Positions 8,654 through 22,814 of a stretch of 64,000 nt of DNA are shown in pieces. The stretch's first letter is position 1, and every line of letters starts with the position of its first letter. The position numbers were made by a program, and so were the translations under genes. This stretch comes from Mycobacterium sp. ELW1 (GTDB lineage Bacteria; Actinomycetota; Actinomycetes; Mycobacteriales; Mycobacteriaceae): NCBI RefSeq assembly GCF_008329905.1, contig NZ_CP032155.1, positions 5,952,001 to 6,016,000 on the forward strand, in the 5' to 3' direction. Below the pieces are notes generated by a model that worked only from the letters and a program-made list of their open reading frames with translations, was not told the DNA's origin and did no database searches.

Positions 8654-10204
8654 TTAGATCGGGATCAGACCATGCTTGCGCTGCACGCGCAGGATCTGCT
8701 TGTCACGCAGAATCCGCATGGCGCTACGCAGCTGCAGGCGAGTCTGGTGCGGCTCGATCACCGCGTCGACATAACCGCGCTCGGCAGCCACGTACGGGGT
8801 AGCCATGTCGCGGTTGTACCCCTCGATGAACTGGCGCCTGATCTCCTGCACTTCAGGGGCCTTGGGGTCGGGGAATCGCTTCACGATCAGCTGGGCCGCA
8901 CCTTCGGCGCCGATCACGGCGATGCGCGCCGTCGGCCACAGGAAGTTGAAGTCAGCCGTCAGCTGCTTGGAACCCATCACCGCATATGCGCCGCCATAGG
9001 ACTTGCGGATGGTGATGGTCACCTTCGGCACGTCGGCCTCCACGACGGAGTAGAGGAACCGGCCGCCGCGCTTGATGATGCCGTTCTTCTCCTGCTCCAC
9101 ACCGGGCAGGAAGCCCGGGGTGTCGACGACGAAGACCAGTGGGGTGTTGAACGCGTCGCAGAACCGCACGAACCGGGCGGCCTTGTCGGACGCCTCGTTG
9201 TCGATGGCGCCGGACATGTGCATCGGCTGGTTGGCGATCACCCCGACGGGACGGCCGTCGACGCGGGCGAATCCGGTGATGATTGCCTGGCCTGCTTGCG
9301 CGGCGACCTCGAGGAAGTCACCGTCGTCGAAGATCCGCAGCAGGATCTCGTGCATGTCGTAGGCGGTGTTGTCGGCGTCCGGCACGAGGCTGTCGAGTTC
9401 CAGATCGTGCGGAGTGATTTCCGGCTCCAGACCCGGATTGATCACCGGGGCATCGTCAAACGTGTTGGCGGGCAAGAACTGCAGATAGTCGCGGACGTAG
9501 GTGAACGCGTCCTTCTCGCTGTCGACGACCTGATGGATGTTGCCGTACTTGGCCTGCGCGTCAGCGCCGCCGAGTTCATCGAGGGTGACATCCTCACCGG
9601 TGACGTCCTTGATGACGTCCGGACCGGTGACGAACATGTAGCCCTGGTCGCGCACGGCCACGATGAGGTCGGTCTGGATCGGCGAGTACACGGCACCGCC
9701 GGCGCACTTGCCCAGGATGATCGAGATCTGCGGAACCAGACCGCTGAGCAGCTCATGGCGACGGCCGAGCTCGGCGTACCAGGCCAAGGACGTGGCCAGG
9801 TCCTGGATGCGGGCGCCACCGGAGTCGTTGATACCGATGATCGGGCAGCCGACCATCGCCACCCACTCCATCAGGCGGGAAACCTTGCGGCCGAACATCT
9901 CTCCCACCGAGCCACCGAACACGGTGTAGTCGTGGCTGAACACACCGACCGGACGACCATTGATGGTGCCGTGCCCGGTGACCACACCGTCGCCGTACAA
10001 CGCATTCGGATCACCCGGGGTGCGGGCCAATGCGCCGATCTCGAGGAAGCTGCCCGGATCCAGCAGCGCGTTGATTCGGGCCCGGGGACTGGGGATTCCG
10101 CGTTTGTCGCGCTTCGCGGCGACCGCCTCACCGCCCGGTTCCTTGGCGAGCTCCAGCTTTTCGCGGAGTTCGGCGAGCTTTTCGGCAGTGGTTACAGCAG
10201 TCAC
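8654..10204 (-). CDS. accD4: AccD4, acyl-CoA carboxylase beta (carboxyltransferase) subunit
   Basis: 516 residues (M. tuberculosis AccD4 about 522). Biotin-dependent carboxyltransferase with both crotonase-like halves: the first with [15 protein letters not shown] and [11 protein letters not shown], the second with [19 protein letters not shown] ([14 protein letters not shown]) and [14 protein letters not shown]. With AccA3 and AccD5 it carboxylates the long (about C24-26) acyl-CoA that becomes the alpha branch of mycolic acids. Its start overlaps the pks13 stop (ATGA, 10201-10204), as in the conserved fadD32-pks13-accD4 operon. Confidence 0.97.
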   Translation of the reverse strand: MTAVTTAEKLAELREKLELAKEPGGEAVAAKRDKRGIPSPRARINALLDPGSFLEIGALARTPGDPNALYGDGVVTGHGTINGRPVGVFSHDYTVFGGSVGEMFGRKVSRLMEWVAMVGCPIIGINDSGGARIQDLATSLAWYAELGRRHELLSGLVPQISIILGKCAGGAVYSPIQTDLIVAVRDQGYMFVTGPDVIKDVTGEDVTLDELGGADAQAKYGNIHQVVDSEKDAFTYVRDYLQFLPANTFDDAPVINPGLEPEITPHDLELDSLVPDADNTAYDMHEILLRIFDDGDFLEVAAQAGQAIITGFARVDGRPVGVIANQPMHMSGAIDNEASDKAARFVRFCDAFNTPLVFVVDTPGFLPGVEQEKNGIIKRGGRFLYSVVEADVPKVTITIRKSYGGAYAVMGSKQLTADFNFLWPTARIAVIGAEGAAQLIVKRFPDPKAPEVQEIRRQFIEGYNRDMATPYVAAERGYVDAVIEPHQTRLQLRSAMRILRDKQILRVQRKHGLIPI

Positions 10205-13200
10205 TTGGACTCGTTCTCCTCGGCGTCGATACGGTTGATCGCTTCGCTCAGATGAGCCCCGACCTTGGCGATGTACGGCTCGTCGATGGCCTGGATGTGC
10301 TCGCCCCCGATGGGCACGATCTCCAGGTCCGACACGAACTCACCCCAGCCACCGTCAGGCTGGCGGACGGCGTAGCGCGGTTCGAACATGATCGCGTCGT
10401 CGTGATAGCGGTCCGCCATGTAGAGCGTGACGTGTCCGTCGTAGGGCTCGATGTTGGCGGTATCCAGGGCCCGGTTGTCCAGGTAGGACGTCCGCTGGTG
10501 CTCGATGATGCCGCCGGGGATGTCGACCCCCGCCTCTTTGACGGTGTCCAGGACGAACCGCACCTGACCTTCGTCGTCGAGTTGTTCGAGCTGCTCGTAA
10601 GGGATTTCGGGGATCTCGACGTTGAAGGTCCGCGAGGCGAACACCGCGTAGCGGTCCCAGCGGGCCCGGATCTCCTCCTTGGTCTGCGGCACCTCCTCGC
10701 CGGCGCGCACCGTGTCGATCAGACCGACGAAGCGGACGTCGCAGCCGTTGCGCTTGAGGCCTACCGCGCAGGCGTAGGCCAGCGCCCCGCCCAGCGACCA
10801 GCCGGTGAGGATGTAGGGGCCCTTGCCGCCGATCTCCATCAGCTTGGGCACGTACTCGGCCGCACGCTCCTCGATGGAGCCCTCGACGCGCTCCAGACCG
10901 TAGACCGGGGTGTCAGCGGGTAGCCGCTTGAGCAGCGGCTCGTAGACCACGGTCGACCCGCCGGCCGGGTGGAACACGAACACCGGCACGTGCGTGCTGC
11001 CCTCTTTCGGGGCACGCAGGATACGGACGAACCCGTCGACCACACCGTCTTCGAGCTGGGCCCGCACGATGGTGGCCAGTGCCTCGATCGTCGTGGCGGA
11101 CTTCACGTCGTCGACACTGATCGTGCCTTCGGCGCGCTCGGAGAGCCGGTCGGCCAGCTTGGTGGCGGTCTCGTCGGTGACGGCGGGCAGCTCGTTGAAG
11201 ATGCCGCCAGGCGACTTGCCGGTGACGATTGCCCACGTCGCGAACGTCACCCGCTCCGCGGCATCGCGGGGCGGCACGTCGGCGCCGAGGGCTTCGGTGA
11301 CAGCCTCCTGGGTCAGGACCTTGGCAGCCGCTGCCGCAGCAGTGGACTTCGCGCCCGGGCCGGCCGGATCTGTCGGTGGCGGTGGGATATTCGGCTCGGC
11401 CTGCGCCTCGGTCTCGGTCGCGATCGGGTGACCGGCCTCGGCGAGCTTGGCCTCGAGTTCGGCGACCGTGCTGGCGCCGCCCATCAGCTCGGCCTGGGCG
11501 GCGGCGATCTCCTCGGCCGTCTTGCCCTTCTGACTCTCGGCCAGTGCCTCGACTTCGTCACGGTGCTCGATCGCGTATTCGATGAGCTTCTCGACGGCGT
11601 AGAGATTGGCGTCGCGCACCGCCGTCAACTGAATCGGCGGCATATCGAAGTCGTACTCGACGCGGTTCTTGATCCGCACCGCCATCAGCGAATCCAGGCC
11701 CAGCTCGATCAGCGGGACCTCCCACGGCAGGTCCTCGGGCTCGTAACCCATGGCGCCGCCGACGATCGCGCCCAGTCGCTGGCCGATGGTCTCACCCGAA
11801 TCCGGCGACCACTTGGCAAAGCCGGCGGCCAGGCCGGCACCCGCGGTCAGGTTGTCCTGCAAGATTTCCGCGTCATCGCCCGGCTCGTCGGTGGGGACCT
11901 CGGTGGCCGGAGTGGTGACCGCGACACCGGTGGCGACCGCGGACGGCAGAGCCGACACCGCGCCGCCCCGGGTGACGACGGCGTCATAGACCAGCGTGAA
12001 GGACTCGTCGATCCGCGCATGCACCTGCACCGAGGCGCCGCCCGGATGGCGGGTCAGCGTGGTGACCAGGCGGGCGCCGTCCCCAGGCACCGCGCGCTGC
12101 TCGGATGCCGTCAGCTTGGCGTCCGGAAGAACCTGTGCCGCAGCAGATTTCACCAGTGCAGCCAGGTCGGCCTGCCCCTTCGGCGAGTACTCCCAGACGT
12201 GCCGACCGTCGGGGGTGGCCACGTGGTTGCCCGGCATCATCACCGAGCTGTCGCCGGTGAACTGTGCGTCCAGCCAATACGGCTTGCGCTTGAACCGGGT
12301 GGGCGGAATGTCGGCGTACTCACCCGAATCAAAGAGAGTCCGGAAATCGAGATCGTGCCCGTAGACGTAGAGCTGCGCCATCGCGGCCAGCATCGACTCG
12401 ACCTCGTCCTGCTTACGGGCCAGCGTCGCGATCAACTGCCCGTCATGCAGTCCGGCGGCTGCGGTGGTCAGACCAACCTGCATGAGCGCCACCGGGTTCG
12501 GCGCCAGCTCAAGGAACGTGGTGTGGCCGTTGTCGACGGCGTTGCGAATGCCGTGGGTGAAGTAGACGCTGTGCCGCAGTCCCTTCTTCCAGTACTCCAC
12601 ATCGTGGATCGGCTCGCCGCCCGGACGGATGTAGCTGCCCTCGTGCACAGTCGAGAAGTAGCCGGTGTGCAGCGGCCGCGCCTCGATGCCCTGGATCTCG
12701 GCGGACAGCTCACCGAGCAGCGGGTCCATCTGCTGAGTGTGGCTGGCGCCCTTGGTCTGGAGCTTGCGGGCGAACTTGCCCTCGGATTCGGCGCGGGCGA
12801 TGATCGCGTCGATCTGATCCGGCGGCCCGCCGATGACCGTCTGGGTGGGGGCGGCGTAGACGCACACCTCCAGGCCCGGGTAATCGGAGAACACCGTCTT
12901 GATCTCGTCGGCCGAGTACTCGACCAGCGCCATCAGCCGGATGTACTCACCGAACAGCATCGCCTCGCCTTCACCCATGAGGTGTGCGCGCGAGCAGATG
13001 GTGCGGGTGGCGTCGGCCAGCGACAGGCCGCCGGAGAAGTAGGCGGCGGCCGCCTCACCGAGCGACTGTCCCACCACCGCACCGGGTTTCGCGCCATGGT
13101 GCTTGAGTAGTTCGCCGAGGGCGATCTGGATCGCGAAGATCACCGTCTGGACCACTTCGATGGGGTATTCGCAGGTCTCGTTGGTGTAGTCGATCGCGTC

Positions 13201-15510
13201 GTCGAGGATCAGCTCGACGACCGAGTAGCCGCGCTCGTCCTGGATGTGCGCGTCGACCTTGTTGATCCACTCGGCGAACACCGGCTCGCGCAGATACAGG
13301 CTCTTGCCCATCTTGCGATGCTGGGCACCGAATCCGGCCAGCACCCACACCGGTCCATTGGTGACCGGGCCGTCGGCGCTGTACACCAGCGGACTCTGCT
13401 TGCCGTCGGCGATGGCGCGCAGGCCCTTGATCGCCTCATCGTGATCGTGCGCCATCACGACGGCGCGCGAACGGCCGTGATTGCGCCGCGACAGCGAACG
13501 GCCGATGGACTCCAGCGACGCCGCGCGGCCCGCCGGGCTGTCGATCCAGTCTGCCAGCTCAGCCGCTGCCGCGCGTTTGCGCGAGGTCAGGAAGCCCGAA
13601 ATAGCCAGCGGCACAACGGGAACAGGCTTCTCCGACGCCTCCCACTCGGCGCGTGCGGCCTCGATCAGCTCCAGCGCCTCATCGGTCAGACCGGGCAAAT
13701 CCGGCTCGTCGTCGTATGCGACGGCCGACGCATACTCCTCGGCCACATCCTCGTCCTCGGCGTTGACGAACTCGCCGTACTCGTCCATCCGGACCCCGCC
13801 GACATAGACGGCGTCGGCGTTGGCCGCGCCGTTCTCGTCGACCGGTGCGGATTCCTCCTGCGGTTCAACCAGATCCGACGGCAACACCTCGCGCACCACC
13901 AGGTGGGCGTTGGCGCCGCCGAAACCGAATCCGGAGACACCGGCGATCGCATGGCCGCTGTAGCGGGGCCAGTCGGTGACCTTCTCGACCACCCGCAGCC
14001 GGATCGCGTCGAAGTCGATGTACGGGTTGGGGCCGGCGTAGTTGATCGACGGCGGAATCTTGTTGCGGCTCAACGACAATGCCACCTTGGCCAGGCTGGC
14101 CGCACCAGCGGCCGACTCCAGGTGACCGAGGTTGGACTTCACCGCACCCAGCAATGCAGGCTGATCCGCGGAACGGCCGCGACCGATGACGCGACCGAGT
14201 GCGTCGGCCTCCATCGGGTCACCCAGAATCGTTCCGGTTCCGTGCGCCTCGACGTAATCCACGGTGCGCGGGTTGATTCCGGCGTCCTTGTAGGCCTTGC
14301 GAAGCACCTCCGCCTGCGCGTCCGGGTTGGGCGCAAGCATGCCGTTGGACCGGCCGTCATGGTTGACCGCACTGCCCGCGATGATCGCGAGGATCTCGTC
14401 ACCGTCGCGGCGGGCGTCGCTCACCCGCTTGAGCACCAGCATGCCGCCGCCCTCGGAGCGCGAATAGCCGTCGGCATCAGACGAGAACGACTTGATCCGG
14501 CCGTCGGGTGCGAGCACACCGCCGACCTCGTCGAAGCCGATGGTCGCCAGCGGGGTGATCATCGCGTTCACACCGCCGACCAGCGCCACATCGGTCTCAC
14601 CGGACCGCAGCGCCCTCACACCCTGATGGGTCGCGACCAGCGAGCTCGAGCACGCGGTGTCCAAAGACATTGAGGGACCGCGGAAGTCGTAGAAGTAGGA
14701 CACCCGGTTGGGGATGATCGAGCTTGTCGTGCCGGTGATCGCATACGGGTGCGCGGTGGTCGGATCGGCCACGGCGAGGAACTGGTAGTCGTTGTTGGTC
14801 GAGCCGATGTAGACACCGACGTTGGCGCCGCGCAGGCTGGACGCGGGGATGCGGGCGTTCTCGAGCGCCTCCCAGGTGAGCTCGAGCGCCATCCGCTGCT
14901 GCGGGTCGATGTTGTCGGCTTCCATCTTCGACAGCGCGAAGAACTCGGCGTCGAAGCCCTTGATGTCGGTGAGGTAGCCACCGCGGGTGGCGGCCTTGGC
15001 AACGCGTTCGGCGATGCGCGGCTCGGCGAGGAACTCCGACCAGCGACCCTCGGGCAGGTCGGTGATCGCGTCGCGGCCCTCGAGCAGCGCCTGCCACATT
15101 TCGCCCGGCGTGTTCAGGTCCCCGGGGAACCGGGTGGCGACGCCGACGATCGCGATGTCCTCGACATCGGCGGCACGCGACCAATCCTCGCCGTCGGCGT
15201 CGAACTCGACCTCGGGCTCACCTTCGATGATCACCGTGGCGAGCGACTCGATGGTCGGGTGGCGGAAGGCCACCGTCGCGGTCAGCGTCACACCGGTGAG
15301 ATCTTCGATATCGCTGGCCATGGCGACCGCGTCCCGCGAGGACAGCCCCAACTCCACCATCGGGGTGGACTCGTCGACCGCGTCGGGCGCCTGCCCGGTC
15401 GCATTGGCCACCCAGTTGCGCAACCATTCGCGCATCTCCGGCACCGTCATGTCGGTGCGGGCGGGAGTGTTGGGCGTTTCGGGCGTTTCGGGCGTGTGTG
15501 ATTCAGACAT
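10201..15510 (-). CDS. pks13: Pks13, mycolic acid condensing polyketide synthase
   Basis: 1769 residues (M. tuberculosis about 1733). Domain order: N-terminal ACP with LGLSSRD (Ppant Ser about 57-58); ketosynthase with DTACSSS (Cys287), EAHGTGT and SNLGHLES; acyltransferase with VVGQSLGEA (Ser816); second ACP with LGLDSLM (Ser1274); Ala/Pro linker; C-terminal thioesterase with TGWSLGG (Ser1572). It condenses the meromycolyl chain delivered by FadD32 with the carboxylated chain made by the AccD4 complex, giving the beta-keto mycolate precursor. All active-site residues are intact. It sits 62 bp after fadD32 and overlaps accD4. Confidence 0.98.
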   Translation of the reverse strand: MSESHTPETPETPNTPARTDMTVPEMREWLRNWVANATGQAPDAVDESTPMVELGLSSRDAVAMASDIEDLTGVTLTATVAFRHPTIESLATVIIEGEPEVEFDADGEDWSRAADVEDIAIVGVATRFPGDLNTPGEMWQALLEGRDAITDLPEGRWSEFLAEPRIAERVAKAATRGGYLTDIKGFDAEFFALSKMEADNIDPQQRMALELTWEALENARIPASSLRGANVGVYIGSTNNDYQFLAVADPTTAHPYAITGTTSSIIPNRVSYFYDFRGPSMSLDTACSSSLVATHQGVRALRSGETDVALVGGVNAMITPLATIGFDEVGGVLAPDGRIKSFSSDADGYSRSEGGGMLVLKRVSDARRDGDEILAIIAGSAVNHDGRSNGMLAPNPDAQAEVLRKAYKDAGINPRTVDYVEAHGTGTILGDPMEADALGRVIGRGRSADQPALLGAVKSNLGHLESAAGAASLAKVALSLSRNKIPPSINYAGPNPYIDFDAIRLRVVEKVTDWPRYSGHAIAGVSGFGFGGANAHLVVREVLPSDLVEPQEESAPVDENGAANADAVYVGGVRMDEYGEFVNAEDEDVAEEYASAVAYDDEPDLPGLTDEALELIEAARAEWEASEKPVPVVPLAISGFLTSRKRAAAAELADWIDSPAGRAASLESIGRSLSRRNHGRSRAVVMAHDHDEAIKGLRAIADGKQSPLVYSADGPVTNGPVWVLAGFGAQHRKMGKSLYLREPVFAEWINKVDAHIQDERGYSVVELILDDAIDYTNETCEYPIEVVQTVIFAIQIALGELLKHHGAKPGAVVGQSLGEAAAAYFSGGLSLADATRTICSRAHLMGEGEAMLFGEYIRLMALVEYSADEIKTVFSDYPGLEVCVYAAPTQTVIGGPPDQIDAIIARAESEGKFARKLQTKGASHTQQMDPLLGELSAEIQGIEARPLHTGYFSTVHEGSYIRPGGEPIHDVEYWKKGLRHSVYFTHGIRNAVDNGHTTFLELAPNPVALMQVGLTTAAAGLHDGQLIATLARKQDEVESMLAAMAQLYVYGHDLDFRTLFDSGEYADIPPTRFKRKPYWLDAQFTGDSSVMMPGNHVATPDGRHVWEYSPKGQADLAALVKSAAAQVLPDAKLTASEQRAVPGDGARLVTTLTRHPGGASVQVHARIDESFTLVYDAVVTRGGAVSALPSAVATGVAVTTPATEVPTDEPGDDAEILQDNLTAGAGLAAGFAKWSPDSGETIGQRLGAIVGGAMGYEPEDLPWEVPLIELGLDSLMAVRIKNRVEYDFDMPPIQLTAVRDANLYAVEKLIEYAIEHRDEVEALAESQKGKTAEEIAAAQAELMGGASTVAELEAKLAEAGHPIATETEAQAEPNIPPPPTDPAGPGAKSTAAAAAAKVLTQEAVTEALGADVPPRDAAERVTFATWAIVTGKSPGGIFNELPAVTDETATKLADRLSERAEGTISVDDVKSATTIEALATIVRAQLEDGVVDGFVRILRAPKEGSTHVPVFVFHPAGGSTVVYEPLLKRLPADTPVYGLERVEGSIEERAAEYVPKLMEIGGKGPYILTGWSLGGALAYACAVGLKRNGCDVRFVGLIDTVRAGEEVPQTKEEIRARWDRYAVFASRTFNVEIPEIPYEQLEQLDDEGQVRFVLDTVKEAGVDIPGGIIEHQRTSYLDNRALDTANIEPYDGHVTLYMADRYHDDAIMFEPRYAVRQPDGGWGEFVSDLEIVPIGGEHIQAIDEPYIAKVGAHLSEAINRIDAEENESK

Positions 15511-15572
15511 GAGGCCTCAGCTCGTGCGAAGGGGCAATCTCCCCTTCATCGGTCGAGTCTTTCCTTCGATCG

Positions 15573-17465
15573 TCATTCCGATTCGTCAGGGAAGGCATTG
15601 GCCACCTTCCCGCTGCGCAGGGTGCCGTCGAGGTACGCCGACCGGCAGGCTCGCCGGCCGATCTTGCCGCTGGAGGTGCGCGGGATCGCGCCCGCCGGGG
15701 TGAGCAGTACGTCGCGGACCGTGACGCCGTGGCGTACCGCGATGGCCGCACGGATGTCGTCGGAGATGGGCCCCATCTCCATCTTGTGGGAACCGGGTGC
15801 GCGCTCCGCGACGATCACCAGTTGCTCGGAGCTGTCGCTGGGGTCCCGCTTGAGCCCGGCGTGGGCGTTGTCGAACACCTCGTCGGGCAACTGGTTGGCC
15901 GGCACCGAGAACGCGGCGACGAAGCCGGTCCGCACGGCCTTGGTGGCCTCCTGGGCGGAGTACTCCAGGTCCTGCGGGTAGTGGTTGCGGCCGTCGATGA
16001 TCACCAGATCCTTGACCCGGCCGGTGATGTAGAGCTCGCCGTCGTGGAAGGCACCCAGGTCGCCGGTGCGCACCCAGGTCGCGTCGTCGGCGGCACCTTC
16101 GGCGTGCGACGGGCTGGTCCGCGACTTGAGGATGTTCTGGAATGTCGCGATGCTCTCGTCGGGCTTGTTCCAGTAACCGGTGCCCATGTTCTGACCGCTG
16201 ATCCAGATCTCGCCGATCTGTCCGTCGGGCAGCTCGGTGGCGGCGTCGTTGTCGACGATCACCGCCCATTCGGCGACGCCGACCTTGCCCGCCGAGGCCT
16301 GTGCGACCGCCGTGGGCGAATCGTCGGGCACCACGACGAACGTGCCACTGTTCAGCTGATCCCGGTCGACCGAGACGATCTTGGGCTCTTCTGCCGCCGG
16401 TGTGGTCGAGACGAACAGGGTCGCCTCGGCCAGGCCGTAGGACGGCTTGATGGCCTTGGGCTGGAATCCGAACGGACTGAACGCATCGTTGAAGCGCTGC
16501 ACAGTGGCGGCCGAGATCGGCTCGCTTCCGTTGAGGATGGCCTTCACCCTGGACAGATCCAGCGGCTCTTCGTCGTCCTTGGGCACGCCACGTGCCGCGG
16601 CGTGGTCGAACGCGAAGTTCGGGGCCACCGAGATGGTGCCCCCGGTATCGCCCTCGCGATAGGCCAGCTCCCGGATCCAGCGACCAGGCCGGCGGACGAA
16701 CGCGGCGGGTGTCATGAACGTGAAGTAGTGGCCGATCATCGCCGGCAGCAGCGCGGTGACCAGACCCATGTCGTGGAAGAACGGCAGCCAGGAGACACCG
16801 CGGTCGCCTTCCTCACCCTCGAGCGCCTCGATCACCTGCACCACGTTGGTGGCCAGGTTCAGGTGAGTGATCTGCACGCCGCTCGGAATCCGGGTGGAAC
16901 CCGAGGTGTACTGCAGGTAGGCGACGGTGTCCGCGTCCACCGCGTTGAAGGGCTCCCACGTCGCGCCGACCTCGTCAGGGACCGCGTCGACGGCGATGAC
17001 GCGGGGGCGCTCCTTGGCCGGGCGGCTGCGGAAGAACTTGCGCACACCCTCGGCGGAGTCGGTGGTGGTCAGGATCGCCGACGCACCGCAGTCGTCCAGC
17101 ACGGCGTGCAACCGGCCGACGTGGCCGGGCTCGGCCGGATCGAACAGCGGGACGGCGATGCGACCGGAGTACATGGTGCCGAAGAACGCGACCAGGTAGT
17201 CGAGGTTCTGTGGGCACAGGATGGCGACTCGGTCGCCGGGCTGGGTGACCTGCTGCAGGCGGGCGGCGACGGCGCGATTTCGGGCGCCGAAGTCGGCCCA
17301 CGTCAGTTCGCGGACGACGCCGTCACGTTCGACGGAGAAATCCAGGAAGCGGTAGGCGATCTTGTCGCCGCGAACCTTGGCCCAGCGCTCCACGTGCTTG
17401 ATCACGCTGGCGCCCTCGGGGAAGGTGATCAGTCCGTTCTTGATGAACGGGTTGTGGAACGGCAT
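15573..17465 (-). CDS. fadD32: FadD32, long-chain fatty acid-AMP ligase for mycolate synthesis
   Basis: 630 residues (M. tuberculosis about 637). ANL superfamily: P-loop-like [14 protein letters not shown] (about residue 185), substrate/AMP motifs [31 protein letters not shown] and the hinge [15 protein letters not shown]. The fatty acyl-AMP ligase subgroup carries an insertion that limits CoA use. It forms meromycolyl-AMP and loads it onto the N-terminal ACP of Pks13. First gene of the fadD32-pks13-accD4 unit; 278 bp upstream without a gene separates it from the culp6 homologue and probably holds its promoter. Confidence 0.97.
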   Translation of the reverse strand: MPFHNPFIKNGLITFPEGASVIKHVERWAKVRGDKIAYRFLDFSVERDGVVRELTWADFGARNRAVAARLQQVTQPGDRVAILCPQNLDYLVAFFGTMYSGRIAVPLFDPAEPGHVGRLHAVLDDCGASAILTTTDSAEGVRKFFRSRPAKERPRVIAVDAVPDEVGATWEPFNAVDADTVAYLQYTSGSTRIPSGVQITHLNLATNVVQVIEALEGEEGDRGVSWLPFFHDMGLVTALLPAMIGHYFTFMTPAAFVRRPGRWIRELAYREGDTGGTISVAPNFAFDHAAARGVPKDDEEPLDLSRVKAILNGSEPISAATVQRFNDAFSPFGFQPKAIKPSYGLAEATLFVSTTPAAEEPKIVSVDRDQLNSGTFVVVPDDSPTAVAQASAGKVGVAEWAVIVDNDAATELPDGQIGEIWISGQNMGTGYWNKPDESIATFQNILKSRTSPSHAEGAADDATWVRTGDLGAFHDGELYITGRVKDLVIIDGRNHYPQDLEYSAQEATKAVRTGFVAAFSVPANQLPDEVFDNAHAGLKRDPSDSSEQLVIVAERAPGSHKMEMGPISDDIRAAIAVRHGVTVRDVLLTPAGAIPRTSSGKIGRRACRSAYLDGTLRSGKVANAFPDESE

Positions 17466-17743
17466 ACCAGTCTCCTGTCAGAACACATCTGTGTCGGGCC
17501 CTGCGGCGGCCGCGCACGACGTCGCGCCACCGTTCGCCCTGCGTCTAGGGCCCCAAACCTCACAGATCGTACCGATCCATCCAAGATCCATCGGGGACCT
17601 CGGTGGCCCTGTGGGCCGGCGCCCTGTCGGCTCGGACGTGTGGACGCCGGACCGACAACTGACGCATGCAGCTCTTATTTTCTTCTTAATGTTAGGCGTA
17701 GTCGCGGCGGCGGCCAAATCCATCGGCCGACGAAGCTCCCACG
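17466..17743. other. Intergenic region upstream of fadD32
   Basis: 278 bp between the Rv3802c homologue and fadD32, both on the minus strand. It includes a locally AT-richer stretch near 17680-17700 (ATTTTCTTCTTAATGTTAG on the plus strand), suitable for a minus-strand promoter. Short open frames here have atypical composition and I do not call them. No clear operator was identified. Confidence 0.4.
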
Positions 17744-18763
17744 TCACCCATGTTTTGGATGTGGCGCGTTCTCGATCAGATTGCGCGCCCAATTCAGTGT
17801 CCACTGCGTGGACGTTTGCCCGTCGAGGTTCCAGAACTGCGGCGTGTTGTAGAGCGCGTGCACGGGTTGTCCGGCGCCGCCGGCCAATACATCAAGTGTG
17901 GTCGGCAGATTCGTGATGTTGAACGCTTGCTGCGGGGCAGCGCAGATCAGATCGCCGGAGGCACAGATCTGATTGGTCCGGTTGTTGAGCGCACCGAAGC
18001 CACCCGGCCGCGGCCCCGTCATGGTCAGGCCCATCGCGGACAACACCGGGACTTCCTGCAGCGTGATCTCGGCGCCTTCGCCCGGCGGGTTGGGGCCGAT
18101 GTCCTGCCCGACGCCTTCCTGGCGACGGCCGTCGGCGATCAACGTCACACCCAGCACCAGGTCCTCGTCGACCGGGCCGCGCCCGTTGCCGATATCGCTG
18201 GCGAGGTCACCGCCGATCACCGCGCCCTGCGAGAAACCGGCGATGACGTAACTGGTCAGCGGGCAACGGTTGTTCATGTCGGTCATGGCCTTGACCGCGT
18301 TGCGGGTACCTTCGGCGCGACTGTCGTTGTAGGACATCTGGTTGTCCTGCGACAGCGGATTGTGGAACTGCGCGGTGTAGGGAACGGTGTACACCTCGAC
18401 GCGGTCCCGGCCGAACTCGCTGGCGATCGGCGCGGTGACGTTGAGGATCAGCGACCGCGGGAACTGCGTCGGATTCAGCGGATCGTCGGTCGGCGACGAC
18501 TCCCAGGTGCCGGGGATCGCGATCATCTGGACGTCCGGGCAGCTGGCGTCCTGGAATTCCGGCCGCGGCTTGTGCTGGCCGGGTGAACTGGTCGGCGGGA
18601 GCGCGGTCGGCGGCACCGCGGTCGGCGGCGCTTCGGGCCGGCGCGCGACGATGACGATGATCGCGACGATCAATGCCACCGCGGCGGCCATGGCGCCGGC
18701 GGCGATCAGTCCGAGAATGCGGTGACGTCGGCGACGGGCGTTTGTCCGGGAGTTTCGAGCCAT
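17744..18763 (-). CDS. culp6: Rv3802c-like envelope phospholipase/thioesterase (cutinase-like)
   Basis: 339 residues (M. tuberculosis about 336). A basic N-terminus and one TM helix (about 16-40) anchor it; a Pro/Thr linker precedes an alpha/beta-hydrolase of the cutinase-like family. The nucleophile elbow is AGFSQGAV (Ser178); Asp in [11 protein letters not shown] and His in GQPVHALYN complete a likely triad, with paired Cys (SCPDV, NRCPLT). In M. tuberculosis this protein is an essential lipase/thioesterase of the cell envelope, invariably linked to fadD32-pks13. The linkage is kept here. Confidence 0.93.
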   Translation of the reverse strand: MARNSRTNARRRRHRILGLIAAGAMAAAVALIVAIIVIVARRPEAPPTAVPPTALPPTSSPGQHKPRPEFQDASCPDVQMIAIPGTWESSPTDDPLNPTQFPRSLILNVTAPIASEFGRDRVEVYTVPYTAQFHNPLSQDNQMSYNDSRAEGTRNAVKAMTDMNNRCPLTSYVIAGFSQGAVIGGDLASDIGNGRGPVDEDLVLGVTLIADGRRQEGVGQDIGPNPPGEGAEITLQEVPVLSAMGLTMTGPRPGGFGALNNRTNQICASGDLICAAPQQAFNITNLPTTLDVLAGGAGQPVHALYNTPQFWNLDGQTSTQWTLNWARNLIENAPHPKHG

Positions 18764-18784
18764 TGAGGGGAGGTGATCTTCCTG

Positions 18785-19318
18785 CTAGCAGAGCCGCTGG
18801 GTGGCGATCCGGATGTAGTCGGCCGTAGCCGCGGTCACCTGCGGATCGGGGGCAGTGTGCGGCGCCGATCCCGCGTCGACGACGTCACTGCGCACCATCG
18901 GAGCAATGTAGTCCCAGACAGCCTGGTCACTTTGACCGGCCGCGTGGGCCTGGCAGACGTGGGAACCGATGCTCAGTGCTTCCAGCTCACTCGATGGATG
19001 TACGCCGGCGGCAGCGAGCGCATCGAGAAATCCGCGCTGGGCCGGCGTGACATTGAACTTGGCGGACTGCAGGTCGGCATCCGCCGGCAGCGGCGCACCG
19101 TGACCGTGGACGGCGCCGTGGGTCTGGGTAGGCGGTGGCGCGGCGGTGGTCACCAGATCCTCACCGGAGCTGCAGGCCACCATCAGCAGAGTTGCCGACC
19201 CGAGCAGGCCGGCCATCAACAGTGCATGCCGGACGGTGCCCGCAGCGGTGGCGTTCACGCCGCTGCCGTTCACACGATGGACCGAGCGCTGCACGTCTCC
19301 ACGGTACCGGCTGGGCAT
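18785..19318 (-). CDS. DUF732-type small lipoprotein
   Basis: About 177 residues from ATG at 19318; GTG codons nearer the signal (for example 19273) are alternatives. A hydrophobic segment ends in the lipobox LLMVACSS. The C-terminal about 90 residues (FLDALAAAGV, GSHVCQAHAAGQSDQAVWDYI, YIRIATQRLC) match DUF732, a short helical domain with two conserved Cys that is abundant in mycobacterial secreted proteins. It lies between the Rv3802c and mpt51 homologues, a place with no gene in the M. tuberculosis order I recall. Function unknown. Confidence 0.82.
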   Translation of the reverse strand: MPSRYRGDVQRSVHRVNGSGVNATAAGTVRHALLMAGLLGSATLLMVACSSGEDLVTTAAPPPTQTHGAVHGHGAPLPADADLQSAKFNVTPAQRGFLDALAAAGVHPSSELEALSIGSHVCQAHAAGQSDQAVWDYIAPMVRSDVVDAGSAPHTAPDPQVTAATADYIRIATQRLC

Positions 19319-19388
19319 GGCTGCCCCAGAGCACCGCAAGATTGCGGAAAGTTAACAGTTCGCGCTGACCTGGGGTGTCAGCCTCGAG

Positions 19389-20279
19389 CTATTTGATCGC
19401 TGCAGCAACGTCTCCCGACATCGCGGCCAGCTGCGCGGCCCAGTTGCCCCAGTCGTGATTGCCGCCGGCCGGGAAGTCGAAGTGGCCGTTGCGGCCGCCC
19501 ACGGCCCGGTAATGCGCATAGAACGTGCGGTTGCTGCCCTGGGCCAGGTCGCAGTAGCCGATCATGGCCGGAACGTCGCTGCAGGTCGTGGTCTGGGGGC
19601 TGAACACCCACAGCCGGGTGTTGTTGTCGGCCAGCAGCTGCACGTGCACCTCGGGGTCGTGCCACTTCCACCGGCCGAGCTGCGCCGCACCCCACATGGC
19701 CTGGGTGTTCACGCCGCCGAATTCGTTCATACCGGCGGTGATCGCGCCGTTCATGAAGGTGTTCGACGGGGTCAGGAAGCCCGACAACGAACCGGCGTAG
19801 CGGTAGCGATCGGGGTGGAACGTCGCCTCCATCATGGCGCCGAGCCCGCCCTGGGCGGCGCCGACGATGGCGTGCCCACCCGGGGCCAGGCCCTTGTTGG
19901 CTGCCAGCCAGCTGGGCAGCTCGTCGGACAGGAAGGTCTCCCACTGCCGGGTGCCGTCAGCCTCCCAGTTGGTGTAGAGGGTGAAAGCACCGCTGGCCGG
20001 AGCCACCACGGAGACGCCCTTGCCGGCCAGGGTGTTGAATGCGTTGCCCGCGGTGACCCAGTTGCTGACCGGATCGCCGGCGTTGAACGCGTCCAGGAGC
20101 ACCACGGCATGCGGACCGCCGCCCATGAAGGCAACCGGGATATCGCGGCCCATGGCCGGCGACGGCACCATCAGATACTCGACGTCGGCCGCGTGGCCGG
20201 TCGGCGCTGTCGCGCCCCACAGGCTCAGCGCCAGAACCGCGGCGCACACTCCCCGAAACAGGCCCGACAGACTCTTCAT
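19389..20279 (-). CDS. fbpD: MPT51/FbpD, antigen 85-like protein without catalytic serine
   Basis: 296 residues from ATG at 20279 (MKSLSGLFRG). Signal peptide ending near GHAAD, then an alpha/beta-hydrolase fold of the antigen 85 family (VEYLMVPSPAMGRDIPVAF, WETFLSDELPSWLAANKG, YAGSLSGFL). The nucleophile elbow GLSMAG of true antigen 85 enzymes is replaced by GAAQGG, so the Ser is absent, as known for MPT51. It is therefore not expected to transfer mycolates and probably binds matrix or carbohydrate ligands. It follows fbpA in a tandem family cluster. Confidence 0.93.
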   Translation of the reverse strand: MKSLSGLFRGVCAAVLALSLWGATAPTGHAADVEYLMVPSPAMGRDIPVAFMGGGPHAVVLLDAFNAGDPVSNWVTAGNAFNTLAGKGVSVVAPASGAFTLYTNWEADGTRQWETFLSDELPSWLAANKGLAPGGHAIVGAAQGGLGAMMEATFHPDRYRYAGSLSGFLTPSNTFMNGAITAGMNEFGGVNTQAMWGAAQLGRWKWHDPEVHVQLLADNNTRLWVFSPQTTTCSDVPAMIGYCDLAQGSNRTFYAHYRAVGGRNGHFDFPAGGNHDWGNWAAQLAAMSGDVAAAIK

Positions 20280-20372
20280 GGTCACCTCAATGTCGACTCG
20301 TCGCATTTCACAGCCCCGCCCCACCTGCAGGTAGTGAATCACACTGCTTAGTCGGTTGGTTCAGATACGCCA

Positions 20373-20400
20373 ACGGCGGCGACCCGGAGGTCGCCGCCGT
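20373..20400 (-). terminator. Hairpin downstream of fbpA
   Basis: Perfect 12-bp inverted repeat (ACGGCGGCGACC, 20373-20384; GGTCGCCGCCGT, 20389-20400) with a 4-nt loop, located 25 bp after the fbpA stop. No U-tract. It probably terminates fbpA transcription or attenuates read-through into fbpD. Confidence 0.65.
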
Positions 20401-20424
20401 CGGTGAATTGTCGACTGCTGGATA

Positions 20425-21522
<1,098 letters not shown>

Positions 21523-21548
21523 TCAGAGATGTTGTCGTGACCGCCCTC

Positions 21549-22814
<1,266 letters not shown>

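Noticed and set aside
10969..13110. Long plus-strand open frames opposite pks13 (also near 8672-10255, 13246-14673 and 15729-17852)
   Set aside because: They are antisense to conserved genes, Gly/Arg/His/Asp-rich without domains, and explained by third-position GC bias.
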